A stretch of DNA of 33,606 bases from Gammaproteobacteria bacterium (GTDB lineage Bacteria; Pseudomonadota; Gammaproteobacteria; UBA1113). Under the pieces are notes generated by a model that was given only the letters and a program-made list of their open reading frames with translations, was not told where the DNA came from and made no database searches. The first letter of the stretch is position 1. Every line of letters starts with the position of its first letter. This document shows positions 16,982 to 25,393 of this stretch, piece by piece. The DNA is taken from the NCBI GenBank assembly GCA_021773305.1, contig JAJFKH010000071.1, positions 1 to 33,606 of the forward strand, given 5' to 3'. The position numbers were made by a program, and so were the translations under genes.

Positions 16982-17009
16982 TTGAAAAAAATTCAGTCAC
17001 TGCTATACT
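16982..17009 (+). promoter_or_regulatory. Putative sigma-70 promoter with extended -10
   Basis: TTGAAA (16982-16987) and TATACT (17004-17009) are separated by 16 bp, with TGC directly before the -10. It lies about 100 bp upstream of the 535-residue protein gene and points towards it. Confidence 0.55.
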
Positions 17010-17024
17010 GGTAGTTACGTTTAA

Positions 17025-17057
17025 GGAATTCTTACAAAAAGAAAAAAAAAGAATTCC
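17025..17057 (+). promoter_or_regulatory. 5' leader hairpin
   Basis: GGAATTCTT and AAGAATTCC form a perfect 9-bp stem with a 15-base A-rich loop. It lies between the putative promoter and the ribosome-binding sequence of the next gene, so it would be at the 5' end of the transcript. No T-run follows directly, so it is not a classic terminator. It might stabilise the mRNA or bind a regulator. Confidence 0.4.
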
Positions 17058-17109
17058 CCAAAAAAACAAAAATAATAGTGTTAGGTTTTTTTAAAACAAA
17101 GGTGAAAAA

Positions 17110-18717
17110 ATGGATGTTACTGCTACGAAAAGGATTCCCGCAGAAGAGGCAACGACTCTTGGTAAAGCAGGCGTTGCCCACAAACAAGTCCTCACTGCTG
17201 AGGAAATGTTTTTTGAAAAGTTAGAAAATATTCCTACACCCCAGTTTAAAGGTATTCAGGAAGCATGGGTGAGATTAATAGAATTTGCTGAGCATGTGTC
17301 CTTGGACGAGTTCACTATTCTCGCATGCCGTTTCCTTTCTGTCGCTTCATCGCTATTTATCCATCTCGGTGTTGAACTTGATTTAGATACGCTGTCGCTT
17401 TTGACTAAGTTTCTAGATCATAAAAAAAGCGTGAGTGGTGAAACTGCTCAGAAACTACTAGAAGTCACTCATGCCTTCTCTGAATACCCCTTACACCCTC
17501 TGAAAAAGCATCATGATATTTTTAAAAATAGTAAAATAACAGAAAAATGTTTTTCATCCCTGCGCCTAGCATTACCCATCATTTTGCAGCAAGGACTTGG
17601 AATAACAGATTTTAACAACCACATTAAAAACACTAATGTTACCGAAGAGGCTAAAGTTGTTGCTGAAAAGTTTGTTGATTTTGTAATGATTGCCAATGAA
17701 GAAGTTTTTATTAATTTTTCGCTATCAGTTTACCAACAAATTTTAGAACAAGAGAAACTACACTGGGATAAAGTAGATCATTCTTTTTTGCTTATCAAAC
17801 TCGAAAACTTACTGCAAGAACGCAATCCAATAACAATATCAAGATTTATGGAGCTGTATAATTTTATTGAAGCAACTCATGTTCCAGAACTGATGGAAAT
17901 AAATATGAAGCTACGCAATCTATTGCAAGTAGATAATATAGATAGATTCAGATCGAGCATCCGGTATCTAACACTCAAAAACATTAAAACCAACACAAAA
18001 AATTTCAATGAAAATGATATAACAACAAAAATAATGGCTTGTCGAAGTAAAGTGCCCACCTCGCCCATTCCTAAAAATCAAAAATTATTGTATATGGGTT
18101 TAAAATGTTTTAATCAAGAAGAAACCTTTGCTGCTCTTATTTACAAGTTAATGAGGCATATATGTTGTCTCGTGATTAAGCATCCCCAAGCGGTGCTTAG
18201 GCATGATCAACAACATGGGCTGGCTCAACTGCTAAATAAGGCAAACAACTTGCTTTTTGATCATGACAGTTCTGCTATAGATAGACTAGTGATTCTTTGT
18301 GAAACGATGTCTCAACTGGATAAAGGTCATGGCGATCTTACAAAGGTTAGGATCTTTTTGCAAAAACAAATCTTTGCTCAGTACCCCTCTCTTACCCCCA
18401 CTCACCTCACTGACAAAGGTTTTAAACAATCTCTAGTCTATCACCATCTTAAACGTGGCTATATCCCTAGCAGAGGGATCGACAAGGCGACACGCACAAC
18501 CCGTGACATTATTCCTTTTACCATGATATCCGAACACCTAGAGAGACACTCGAAAGAAGATGTGAAGCTAAAAGATAAAATCATTAACTGGTTTCTTACA
18601 AGCATTCATCGGCAACAAATAAGAAAAGAGCTTAAGATCAGTGGCTTCAGTCAAAATCTAGCAGGCCCGACTCAGACGGAATTTATGGGAAACTGGTATT
18701 TTCACACGGCTGGTTAA
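17110..18717 (+). CDS. Large helical protein of unknown function
   Basis: 535 residues. AAAGGTG lies six bases before the ATG, and a promoter and leader hairpin lie upstream, so this is very likely a real, independently transcribed gene. There is no signal peptide or membrane segment. The predicted character is mainly alpha-helical, with long amphipathic stretches and few glycines. The C-terminal 70 residues are rich in basic and polar amino acids and end NWYFHTAG. I do not recognise any domain or catalytic motif. In a Legionellales-like genome, such large, soluble, stand-alone proteins are often secretion-system substrates, but nothing in the sequence proves this. Its stop overlaps that of rsmB by 4 bp on the opposite strand. 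Confidence 0.7.
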   Translation: MDVTATKRIPAEEATTLGKAGVAHKQVLTAEEMFFEKLENIPTPQFKGIQEAWVRLIEFAEHVSLDEFTILACRFLSVASSLFIHLGVELDLDTLSLLTKFLDHKKSVSGETAQKLLEVTHAFSEYPLHPLKKHHDIFKNSKITEKCFSSLRLALPIILQQGLGITDFNNHIKNTNVTEEAKVVAEKFVDFVMIANEEVFINFSLSVYQQILEQEKLHWDKVDHSFLLIKLENLLQERNPITISRFMELYNFIEATHVPELMEINMKLRNLLQVDNIDRFRSSIRYLTLKNIKTNTKNFNENDITTKIMACRSKVPTSPIPKNQKLLYMGLKCFNQEETFAALIYKLMRHICCLVIKHPQAVLRHDQQHGLAQLLNKANNLLFDHDSSAIDRLVILCETMSQLDKGHGDLTKVRIFLQKQIFAQYPSLTPTHLTDKGFKQSLVYHHLKRGYIPSRGIDKATRTTRDIIPFTMISEHLERHSKEDVKLKDKIINWFLTSIHRQQIRKELKISGFSQNLAGPTQTEFMGNWYFHTAG

Positions 18718-19997
18718 GCGTTTTTTCTTATCAAGGTGTAATAAAATCCGTCAAGTTGCGGCTGAGGAAGTATTTGCAGGCCATATTCGGTTTGATTCCC
18801 CTGAGGAAAATGTAATGGATGCACACTAGCAGATTCTGTTTGTGCAACAAATTGCTCGATGACTTTGTCGTTTTCATCAGGCAAAATAGAGCATGTTGCA
18901 TAAAGAAGATAACCTTTGTTCTCTAAAAGAGGCCATAAATTTCTTAAGCAATGTAATTGAAAATCCGCTAGTTGCTCAATATCTTCTGCTGTTCGTAAAT
19001 GTTTAATATCCGGATGGCGGCGGATCACCCCGACACCCGAACAAGGTGCATCAAATAAAATACGTTGGAAAACAATCCCATCCCACCAACTATCTGGATC
19101 ACTGGCATCCGCTTGCTTTACAGTCGCTTGCAATTGTAGCCGAGAAATATTTTCGTTGATAAGAGATAAGCGTTTTGCATCAACATCCATCGATACTAGC
19201 TCTCGAAGATCTGGCTCCAACTCTAAGATATGAGTGCTTTTACCTCCAGGGGCAGCACAGGCATCGAGGACTCTTTGGCCAGGCTGTAGCTTGAGAAACT
19301 CTGCACCAAGCTGGGCGCTGGCATCTTGAACGGAAACTAATCCTTGGAAAAATCCGGGCAAATTATCAATGCCACAAGGTTCCTCTAATACAATAGCATT
19401 TGTAATGTTAGAAATAGGGGAACCGACAATGCCATTGGCATCCAATAACGCCATATATTCTTGCAAGGTAATTTTAAGAGAATTCACTCGTAATGTCATC
19501 GGTGAGCGTGCTTGATTTTGTACTAAGATTTCCTTCCACATATCAGGGTAATGATGTTGTAATAAACTAACTAACCATTCTGGATGGCAATGCTCCGCGC
19601 CTTCTCCATCATCAAGTTGCTTAATGAAATTATCTTGCTGGCGTAAAAAATTTCTTAGCACAGCATTAAAGACACCGGCTGCCCACTGCTTTTTTAGTCG
19701 CTTAGTACATTCTACCGTTTCAGACAAAACCGCATGCTCAGGGATCCGCATATATAATAACTGATAAAAACCAATCAATAAGAGGCAATATAAATCACTG
19801 TCTTTTTCTCGAAAAGGTTTCTTTAATAATAAAGCAGCCAGCTTCTCTAGTCTTGGCAAATAGCGCATAACGCCATAGCTTAATTCTTTGACTAGAGGAG
19901 CTTTGTCTTTGGGTATTTGTTCAAGCTCGGAACCCAATGAGTGGTGGTACTGAATAACTCGTGCAATAACTTTGGTCGCAGTAATCCTAGGATCCAA
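18714..19997 (-). CDS. rsmB: 16S rRNA (cytosine-967-C5)-methyltransferase
   Basis: 427 residues, the normal length for RsmB (Sun). It methylates C967 of 16S rRNA. Residues 1-130 form the NusB-like RNA-binding domain (TKVIARVIQ, VKELSYGVMR, VFNAVLRNFLR). The methyltransferase domain has LDACAAPGGKSTHILEL (244-260), FDAPCSGVGVIRRHPDIKHL with C319, and YATCSILPDEN with catalytic C369. The start overlaps the fmt stop by 11 bp, giving the classic def-fmt-rsmB order. It converges with the unknown gene at 17110-18717. Confidence 0.95.
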   Translation of the reverse strand: MDPRITATKVIARVIQYHHSLGSELEQIPKDKAPLVKELSYGVMRYLPRLEKLAALLLKKPFREKDSDLYCLLLIGFYQLLYMRIPEHAVLSETVECTKRLKKQWAAGVFNAVLRNFLRQQDNFIKQLDDGEGAEHCHPEWLVSLLQHHYPDMWKEILVQNQARSPMTLRVNSLKITLQEYMALLDANGIVGSPISNITNAIVLEEPCGIDNLPGFFQGLVSVQDASAQLGAEFLKLQPGQRVLDACAAPGGKSTHILELEPDLRELVSMDVDAKRLSLINENISRLQLQATVKQADASDPDSWWDGIVFQRILFDAPCSGVGVIRRHPDIKHLRTAEDIEQLADFQLHCLRNLWPLLENKGYLLYATCSILPDENDKVIEQFVAQTESASVHPLHFPQGNQTEYGLQILPQPQLDGFYYTLIRKNA

Positions 19998-20940
19998 AAC
20001 ACACCCCTATCTTAAATTTTTCTTGATGAGCATTTAATATATCTTTTACAGCCAGCGGACGACCACCAGGTAATTGCATTGTCTGTATCAATAATAACCC
20101 TTCACCCGTAGCAACAGCTATGTTTTCCCTATCCACTTGTACGATTGTTCCAGGCTGTGCAGAGGCATTTTCTGCTAATACGGCACCTTGATACAGCCGC
20201 AATCGCTCACCGGAAAATAATGTATAAGCGATGGGCCATGGATAAAACCCTCGGATCCTACGTTCAATTTCTACCGCAGACAATGTCCAGTCAATAAGCG
20301 CTTCTGACTTATGAATTTTTGCAGCATAACATGCTGTCGCATCATCTTGTGCTTGAAACTGCCATTTATTCTCTCGAAGCATCTGCAAACAGGTTACGAT
20401 CCCATCGCTTCCAAGCCGAGCTAATTTATCATGAAGGGATTGAGATGTTTCGTCTGAAGCAATATCCACTGGAACTTTATAAATCATCGGCCCTGTATCA
20501 AGCCCCGCTTCCATCTGCATAATCGTAACACCTGTTTTTTTATCTCCCGCTAAAATAGCTCGCTGGATAGGCGCGGCACCTCTCCATCTAGGTAGTAGAG
20601 ACGTATGGATATTAATACACCCCCACTTGGGTATATCTAATATCTCTTGGGGAAGAATAAGACCATAGGCAATCACAATCATTAAATCGGGCTTTAAATC
20701 TCGTAACTGTTGCTGAGCATTTTCTTCTTTTAAAGAAGTTGGCTGAAACACCTGAATATCATGCTCCAACGCTAATTTTTTCACTGCGCTCATAGTTATT
20801 TTACGGCCTCGGCCAGCGGGCTTATCCGCTTGAGTGTAGACAGCAACAATGCTTTCATCCGCAGTTAACAGTTCTTGTAAAACTGTACTTGCAATGTCAG
20901 GGGTACCGGCAAAAACAATACGAAGGGGTTCTGTTACCAT
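19987..20940 (-). CDS. fmt: Methionyl-tRNA formyltransferase
   Basis: 317 residues, the standard size. It formylates initiator Met-tRNA using 10-formyltetrahydrofolate. The catalytic triad is visible as N110, H112 and D148, within CINIHTSLLPRWRGAAPIQ and MEAGLDTGPM. The N-terminal Rossmann strand IVFAGTPDIAS and the tRNA-binding loop region QADKPAGRGRK are also typical. The C-terminal domain (RIRGFYPWPIAYT) is complete. It begins 6 bp after def and overlaps rsmB, so the three are co-transcribed. Confidence 0.96.
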   Translation of the reverse strand: MVTEPLRIVFAGTPDIASTVLQELLTADESIVAVYTQADKPAGRGRKITMSAVKKLALEHDIQVFQPTSLKEENAQQQLRDLKPDLMIVIAYGLILPQEILDIPKWGCINIHTSLLPRWRGAAPIQRAILAGDKKTGVTIMQMEAGLDTGPMIYKVPVDIASDETSQSLHDKLARLGSDGIVTCLQMLRENKWQFQAQDDATACYAAKIHKSEALIDWTLSAVEIERRIRGFYPWPIAYTLFSGERLRLYQGAVLAENASAQPGTIVQVDRENIAVATGEGLLLIQTMQLPGGRPLAVKDILNAHQEKFKIGVCFGS

Positions 20941-20946
20941 AATAAA

Positions 20947-21450
20947 TTATAATGTCCGACGACGAACTTTTTCCATTTTTTTCTGAATCATCTTTTGCTT
21001 GAGAGGCGATAGATAATCTACAAATAATTTTCCATTTAAATGATCAATTTCATGCTGAATGCAAACCGCCAATAATCCGTCTGCCTCAAATTCCAAATGA
21101 TCGCCATATTTGTCTAGGGCCTTGACAGAAATCACCTTTGCCCGCTCGATTTCTTCATACACACCGGGAATAGACATACAACCTTCTTCGAACGTTTCGT
21201 ACCCTTCCTGCTTCACAATGTCAGGATTGATTAAACAAATTGGCTCTTTTTGAGTATGAGAAACATCTGCAACAAGGATCCGTTGTTGAATATCCACTTG
21301 CGTAGCAGCCAAACCTACACCATTGTCTTCATACATGGTTTCAAACATATCTGATACGATAGCCCTGACGTTATCGTCAATACTATCAACAACAGCGGCC
21401 ACTTTACGTAACCGGGGATCAGGATATTTCAACACGTTCAGTAATGCCAT
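20947..21450 (-). CDS. def: Peptide deformylase
   Basis: 167 residues from the ATG at 21450, chosen because GAGG precedes it and because deformylases start with this short sequence before LNVLKYPDPRLR; a GTG fifteen bases upstream is unlikely. It removes the formyl group from nascent proteins. All three motifs are present: GVGLAATQ (44-51), EGCMSIPG with metal-binding Cys91, and QHEIDHLNG with His133, Glu134 and His137. It is the first gene of def-fmt-rsmB. Confidence 0.96.
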   Translation of the reverse strand: MALLNVLKYPDPRLRKVAAVVDSIDDNVRAIVSDMFETMYEDNGVGLAATQVDIQQRILVADVSHTQKEPICLINPDIVKQEGYETFEEGCMSIPGVYEEIERAKVISVKALDKYGDHLEFEADGLLAVCIQHEIDHLNGKLFVDYLSPLKQKMIQKKMEKVRRRTL

Positions 21451-21501
21451 TGCCTCGCCTATCACTTAGAATCAATGGGCATTTATAAAACAAAAAGAGC
21501 A

Positions 21502-22074
21502 CTAGGTCAAATTCATAGGAACAACAGAAGAAGAAAAAGTTTGTAACATCCTCTCTTTTTCTTGGGCAAAAGCTTCGTTAAGTTTAATCTTTAATCGAAA
21601 ATCTAACCCTAACAAGGCTGATAAACCATCAGCAATACGCTGTTGATGGAGAGACAAATTGTTTAAATCGTGAAGTACGGGGGCCGACACTGGATTTTCT
21701 CCCAAAGTACCTACTAATTTCTTAGACAATCCCTGCGGATCAGTCACATTGTTCACTAAATCATCGATGGGCGCACGTCGCTCTGTGACCAACGTCACCA
21801 ATAGCTGCAAAGCCCCATTGAGTTGCTGACAACTTTTGGCACTTAATTTACCAACTATTGTAGAACCTAGAGAAAAGGAGGTTTTTTTATGCTGCATCAA
21901 CCGCTGTTGAATGAATCTAAACAACTCTTGGACGGCCTCAGCCCGAGATATTCCCAAATATTTCTGCAAAGAATTTTGACAAGTATCACTGAGTGCTAGG
22001 GATAGATTCGGTTGTTGCCAATTTGCTCGTATAGAACTAGCCTTGGGTTGCCCATAACCTTGTTTAACTGCCAT
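21502..22074 (-). CDS. Protein of unknown function upstream of def
   Basis: 190 residues, preceded by AAGGATAT at a good distance, so it is likely a real gene. There is no signal peptide or membrane segment. It appears helical, with a basic middle (RFIQQRLMQHKKTSFSLGST), and ends VVPMNLT. I recognise no domain. It is transcribed in the same direction as def with a 51-bp gap, and it is divergent from the LysM gene with 216 bp between the starts. Confidence 0.65.
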   Translation of the reverse strand: MAVKQGYGQPKASSIRANWQQPNLSLALSDTCQNSLQKYLGISRAEAVQELFRFIQQRLMQHKKTSFSLGSTIVGKLSAKSCQQLNGALQLLVTLVTERRAPIDDLVNNVTDPQGLSKKLVGTLGENPVSAPVLHDLNNLSLHQQRIADGLSALLGLDFRLKIKLNEAFAQEKERMLQTFSSSVVPMNLT

Positions 22075-22158
22075 ATCAAATATCCTTTTTACCTTTTTTA
22101 TTTACCAAGCCTATCGATTGTAAGAATAGCAACTCCGGTAAATTTTTGTTTATCCATC

Positions 22159-22177
22159 TTGTTATTTAATGTAACAA
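22159..22177. promoter_or_regulatory. Inverted repeat in a divergent promoter region
   Basis: TTGTTA and TAACAA flank a 7-bp spacer between the divergently transcribed genes at 22074 and 22291. It could be an operator. No other copy is obvious in the window. Confidence 0.3.
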
Positions 22178-22290
22178 CATCCACATAATCTGTGCAAACA
22201 AAGAACTATTCTGCGAACACCCATCGAAAAAAGATGACTTACAACCATTAATTGCTATTCTTAAGGATTAGGCTACCAAAGGATTATGCC

Positions 22291-23343
22291 ATGAAAAAAG
22301 TCCTCTGCATTTGCTCTCTCATCTTAAGCTTAGGCTGCCTGCCTCAGCTTGCTAGTGCAAAAGAAGTACGATTAAAATCCGGTCACCCAGTCCATTATAC
22401 GGTGCAACCTGGGGATACCCTTTGGGGCATTGCAGGTAAATTTCTCGATGACCCTCTCCAATGGGAAAAACTTTATACTGAAAATCCACAAATCAGTAAT
22501 CCAAGCAAAATTTACCCCGGAGAAATTTTAGAGCTACGCATGGTAAATGGTCACCCAGCGCTCTACCTTCATGGTGGAGGAACAGTAAAACTGCGACCTA
22601 TGATCCGCTCCACACCCATTGATCACGCTATCCCCATGATCCCGCTGGACAAAATCAAGCCATTCCTTGATGGTACCCGAGTGGTGAATCAACACCAATT
22701 AGAAGACTCACCATACATCTTAGCTCACCAAGGTGAGCACGTGGTTACCGGAGCTGGCGATAGCATCTACGTGGAAGGGATAAAACCTTCTAGCCACTAC
22801 ACCAAATTTTGGATCTTTCGCAAAGGAAAGCCCTACGTCGATCCCCAAACGAAAGAAAATCTTGGCTATTCTGCTCAGCATATTGGCCAGGCCTCTATCG
22901 CAGACTTTAACAAGCGTGGCGATCCGGTCACCATGCTCATCACCGAGGCAAGGCGAGAAGTACTCCAAGGAGATCGCTTAATGCCTAGAACCGCCGCCGT
23001 CGAACTCACAGATTTTCAACCTAAGATCCCTCGCCGGTTAATCAAAGGGGAAATTATTGCCGTCCTCGGTGGTGTCACTCAGATTGGACAGTTTAATGTG
23101 GTCGTACTTGACCGAGGGGAACGAAATGGCCTAGAAGTCGGTGACTTGCTGGCTATTTCTCAATTGGGCGATACTGTTAAAAACCCTCAGATTAACAGTA
23201 AACAACGTACGATTAAGTTACCCAACGTTCGTGCAGGAGAGTTAATGGTATTTCGCACCTTTGACAAAGTGAGTTATGGCTTAATACTCCATGCAACCAA
23301 GCCGCTACATATACTAGATATTGTGACTAACCCTCAAACCTAA
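22291..23343 (+). CDS. LysM-domain secreted/periplasmic protein
   Basis: 350 residues from the ATG at 22291, where a signal peptide begins (KKVLCICSLILSLGCLPQ, cleavage probably after ASA at residue 23). A single LysM domain spans about residues 35-84 (HYTVQPGDTLWGIAGKFL), which binds peptidoglycan sugars. The remaining 260 residues form the conserved partner region of this family, usually found near def and dprA in gammaproteobacteria. Its exact function is unknown but the cell envelope is its site. AAAGGA lies nine bases before the chosen start; a nearer ATG at 22285 meets an immediate stop. No dprA gene follows here, which is a local rearrangement relative to the usual order. Confidence 0.9.
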   Translation: MKKVLCICSLILSLGCLPQLASAKEVRLKSGHPVHYTVQPGDTLWGIAGKFLDDPLQWEKLYTENPQISNPSKIYPGEILELRMVNGHPALYLHGGGTVKLRPMIRSTPIDHAIPMIPLDKIKPFLDGTRVVNQHQLEDSPYILAHQGEHVVTGAGDSIYVEGIKPSSHYTKFWIFRKGKPYVDPQTKENLGYSAQHIGQASIADFNKRGDPVTMLITEARREVLQGDRLMPRTAAVELTDFQPKIPRRLIKGEIIAVLGGVTQIGQFNVVVLDRGERNGLEVGDLLAISQLGDTVKNPQINSKQRTIKLPNVRAGELMVFRTFDKVSYGLILHATKPLHILDIVTNPQT

Positions 23344-23418
23344 CGCTTGTAATAGAATTATTTTCTTATGCCCTAATGAATAATCCTGGGCTTATTCAAA
23401 GAGTGAGGTTTTCAGCTT

Positions 23419-23448
23419 TTGGCAAAAACTGGTGTTTCATGCTAGAAT
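23419..23448 (+). promoter_or_regulatory. Putative sigma-70 promoter of the LuxR gene
   Basis: TTGGCA (23419-23424) and TAGAAT (23443-23448) are spaced by 18 bp, with TGC directly before the -10. It points to the LuxR-type gene, whose start lies about 50 bp downstream. Confidence 0.5.
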
Positions 23449-23498
23449 TCTGATCATTCGGTCGCACAATACCACAAATAGGCTGTAAAAAAATTCCT

Positions 23499-24215
23499 AT
23501 GCTCAAACCTTTTAGTGAATTCACTGAAGAAGTCGAAGCTGTATGCGCGCAGTTATTTGCTGAATATGGGATTAGATATTTTGATTATGCTAGATACTAT
23601 CAATCAGGAAAGTGTATTGCTTTGTTTTCCAATAGCAATTATCCAGATTATTTCGCTAATCACGAAGTCTTCAAGTCTATGCCACCGCTTATCCTCTCCC
23701 CTGGCGCTCATTTGTGGATGGAATATATTCCGCGAGCATTTCTAAATGTAGTGAGTGAAACTTTCAATTATGACCATGGTATTACCATCTGTTGCAATTA
23801 CCCAGATTATCGTGAAGTATTCAATTTTGCTGCAAAGCCAGAGAATCCTCACATTCTCTCTTTATATCTCAATAATCTTGGGATTCTACATAAATTTAAG
23901 CAGGACTTCCTCAAGAAATTAGCCCATGTTATCCACAAGCTTGAAAAAGAACCACAAATTATTTTAACCAATCAATCAAAACTCCTTAAACCTGAACCCT
24001 GCTCAGGGATCCTTGCCAACTTGACTAAACGACAACTTGATTGTCTTACATTATTAAGCAAGGGATTAACAGCTAAAGAAATCGCACGCAAATTAAATAT
24101 CTCTTTCCGCACGGTAGAAAAACATATCGACGCTATGCGCGAAAGATTAGGTTGTAAAAATCGTACTGAAATTGTTACACTCCTTAGTAAAGAAGAATCG
24201 TTCTTCTTTCTTTAG
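23499..24215 (+). CDS. LuxR-family transcription regulator (orphan)
   Basis: 238 residues. The C-terminal 65 residues are a LuxR/GerE helix-turn-helix: LTKRQLDCLTLLSKGLTAKE, IARKLNISFRTVEKHI, RERLGCKNRTEIV. The N-terminal 160 residues are a ligand- or sensor-type region that does not match the acyl-homoserine-lactone pocket by eye, and no luxI-like gene is in the window, so it is a LuxR solo with an unknown signal. Proteins of this shape are frequent in Legionella-like genomes. It lies 1.2 kb from the mitochondrial-carrier gene and is a candidate regulator of the nearby biosynthetic operon, though nothing here proves that link. The last codons form a hairpin (24189-24209). Confidence 0.88.
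   Translation: MLKPFSEFTEEVEAVCAQLFAEYGIRYFDYARYYQSGKCIALFSNSNYPDYFANHEVFKSMPPLILSPGAHLWMEYIPRAFLNVVSETFNYDHGITICCNYPDYREVFNFAAKPENPHILSLYLNNLGILHKFKQDFLKKLAHVIHKLEKEPQIILTNQSKLLKPEPCSGILANLTKRQLDCLTLLSKGLTAKEIARKLNISFRTVEKHIDAMRERLGCKNRTEIVTLLSKEESFFFL
24189..24209 (+). terminator. Hairpin at the end of the LuxR gene
   Basis: AAAGAAGAA, loop TCG, TTCTTCTTT: a perfect 9-bp stem followed by CTTT. It overlaps the final codons of the gene and sits between convergent genes. The stem is AT-rich, so it is at best a modest terminator, possibly bidirectional. Confidence 0.4.
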
Positions 24216-24239
24216 TCGCTATCCCTCTCTAATACACCA

Positions 24240-25199
24240 CTACAACTGCGGCACCATTTTATGAATTTTTTCAACAGGTTCTGCTGCAATGCACATCAAA
24301 CCATCTTTAACCGAGAAAGAAAGTTGATTTAATGCCTGCAAATGTGAGATATACGCCCTCAAGACGGTTTGCGTCAACGTAAAAGAAACAACATTATTGG
24401 GCAGTTTCTCCTCGCACATTATTTGTTGAGTCAGTTCATCAATAGACATTAGTTTTTCCTGTAAGTGATTCATAACTTGTTCTCGGATCCTTAAGATACG
24501 ATCTTTGTGAATGGCCACAATTTCATTTAAATTTTCTATTTTTCCACCGTGATACAAAACCGTATGCTGAGTATTTTCCAAGGTTAATAACTTATCAAAA
24601 GAAGCTAATGTCTTTGTAATATCGGTATAATATAATATTTTATGCTTGTTATAAGTTTCTGGGCCAAATACCGCATCACCAGTATAAAAAACTCTATCCG
24701 GACTAATAATTCCAATCGAGCCTGGGGTATGGCCTGGCAAGGTAACAATTTCAAAATCAATACCATCGATGTTTATTACTTGATCATTATATGGGGAAAT
24801 AAGATCTGTAACCCGCGATGAAGCTTGAGGTGTCACCGCCTTAGCCTTTAATAACTCTTTGATAGGCGCTGCATTACAACAAAAACAACGTGGCGCATGT
24901 TCAGGATCTTCAATAGAATTTTTTTCAGCTTCAGTTGCATAAACTCTCAGATCTGTATATTTATCTTGGAAGTAATAATTACCACCACAATGATCACCAT
25001 GACAATGAGTGTTAATAATCGCTTTAACAGAAAAATTTTTTTCTTGTAGTGCTTGTTCAATTGCCTTTGCATTACCCTTATCTAAGCCACTGTCAAACAA
25101 AATAGCCGAATTGTCCGGGCATAGGTACACACCCACAGAGAGACGACCACTACAATAAAAACTATTATTCTCCACTTGTATTAACTTTATTTTTGCCAT
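24240..25199 (-). CDS. Metallo-beta-lactamase-fold hydrolase
   Basis: 319 residues from the ATG at 25199, which is preceded by GGAG six bases away; an in-frame ATG twelve bases upstream overlaps this ribosome-binding site. The metal-binding motif NTHCHGDHCGG (HxHxDH) is present, with LPGHTPGSIG (third His) and FYTGDAVFG (bridging Asp). After about residue 235 comes a helical domain (VMNHLQEKLMSIDELTQQIM) like the C-terminal winged-helix region of glyoxalase-II-type or LACTB2-like hydrolases. A cysteine cluster, CFCC, occurs in the middle insertion. Substrate unknown; possibilities include thioesters or lactones. There is no signal peptide. It is convergent with the LuxR gene. Confidence 0.85.
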   Translation of the reverse strand: MAKIKLIQVENNSFYCSGRLSVGVYLCPDNSAILFDSGLDKGNAKAIEQALQEKNFSVKAIINTHCHGDHCGGNYYFQDKYTDLRVYATEAEKNSIEDPEHAPRCFCCNAAPIKELLKAKAVTPQASSRVTDLISPYNDQVINIDGIDFEIVTLPGHTPGSIGIISPDRVFYTGDAVFGPETYNKHKILYYTDITKTLASFDKLLTLENTQHTVLYHGGKIENLNEIVAIHKDRILRIREQVMNHLQEKLMSIDELTQQIMCEEKLPNNVVSFTLTQTVLRAYISHLQALNQLSFSVKDGLMCIAAEPVEKIHKMVPQL

Positions 25200-25314
25200 A
25201 ACTAACTCCATTATTTTATACTACTATCAGGTAGGATAGCAGAAAATATAAATTTTGTAATCCGCACTGTATCAAACATGAATAAAATTTTAAAAGAAAT
25301 TTAAATAATGGTAA

Positions 25315-25332
25315 ATGGGTATAAATACGTAT
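25315..25332 (+). promoter_or_regulatory. Shared 18-bp motif, copy upstream of the carrier gene
   Basis: ATGGGTATAAATACGTAT, 61 bp before the start of the mitochondrial-carrier-family gene. Seventeen of 18 bases match the minus-strand motif at 31418-31435, 67 bp before the halogenase gene. Both have the same orientation relative to their gene. The core GTATWAATAC is palindromic or nearly so, as expected for a dimeric repressor or activator site. Confidence 0.6.
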
Positions 25333-25393
25333 AGCTCATTTAAGCAAACCCATCTAAAATTATTTTCTATAAGCAGCAAAAGGAAATAATGTA

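Noticed and set aside
25224-25239. CTATC/GATAG dyad before the metallo-beta-lactamase-fold gene
   Set aside because: Only five base pairs in AT-rich DNA; expected by chance.
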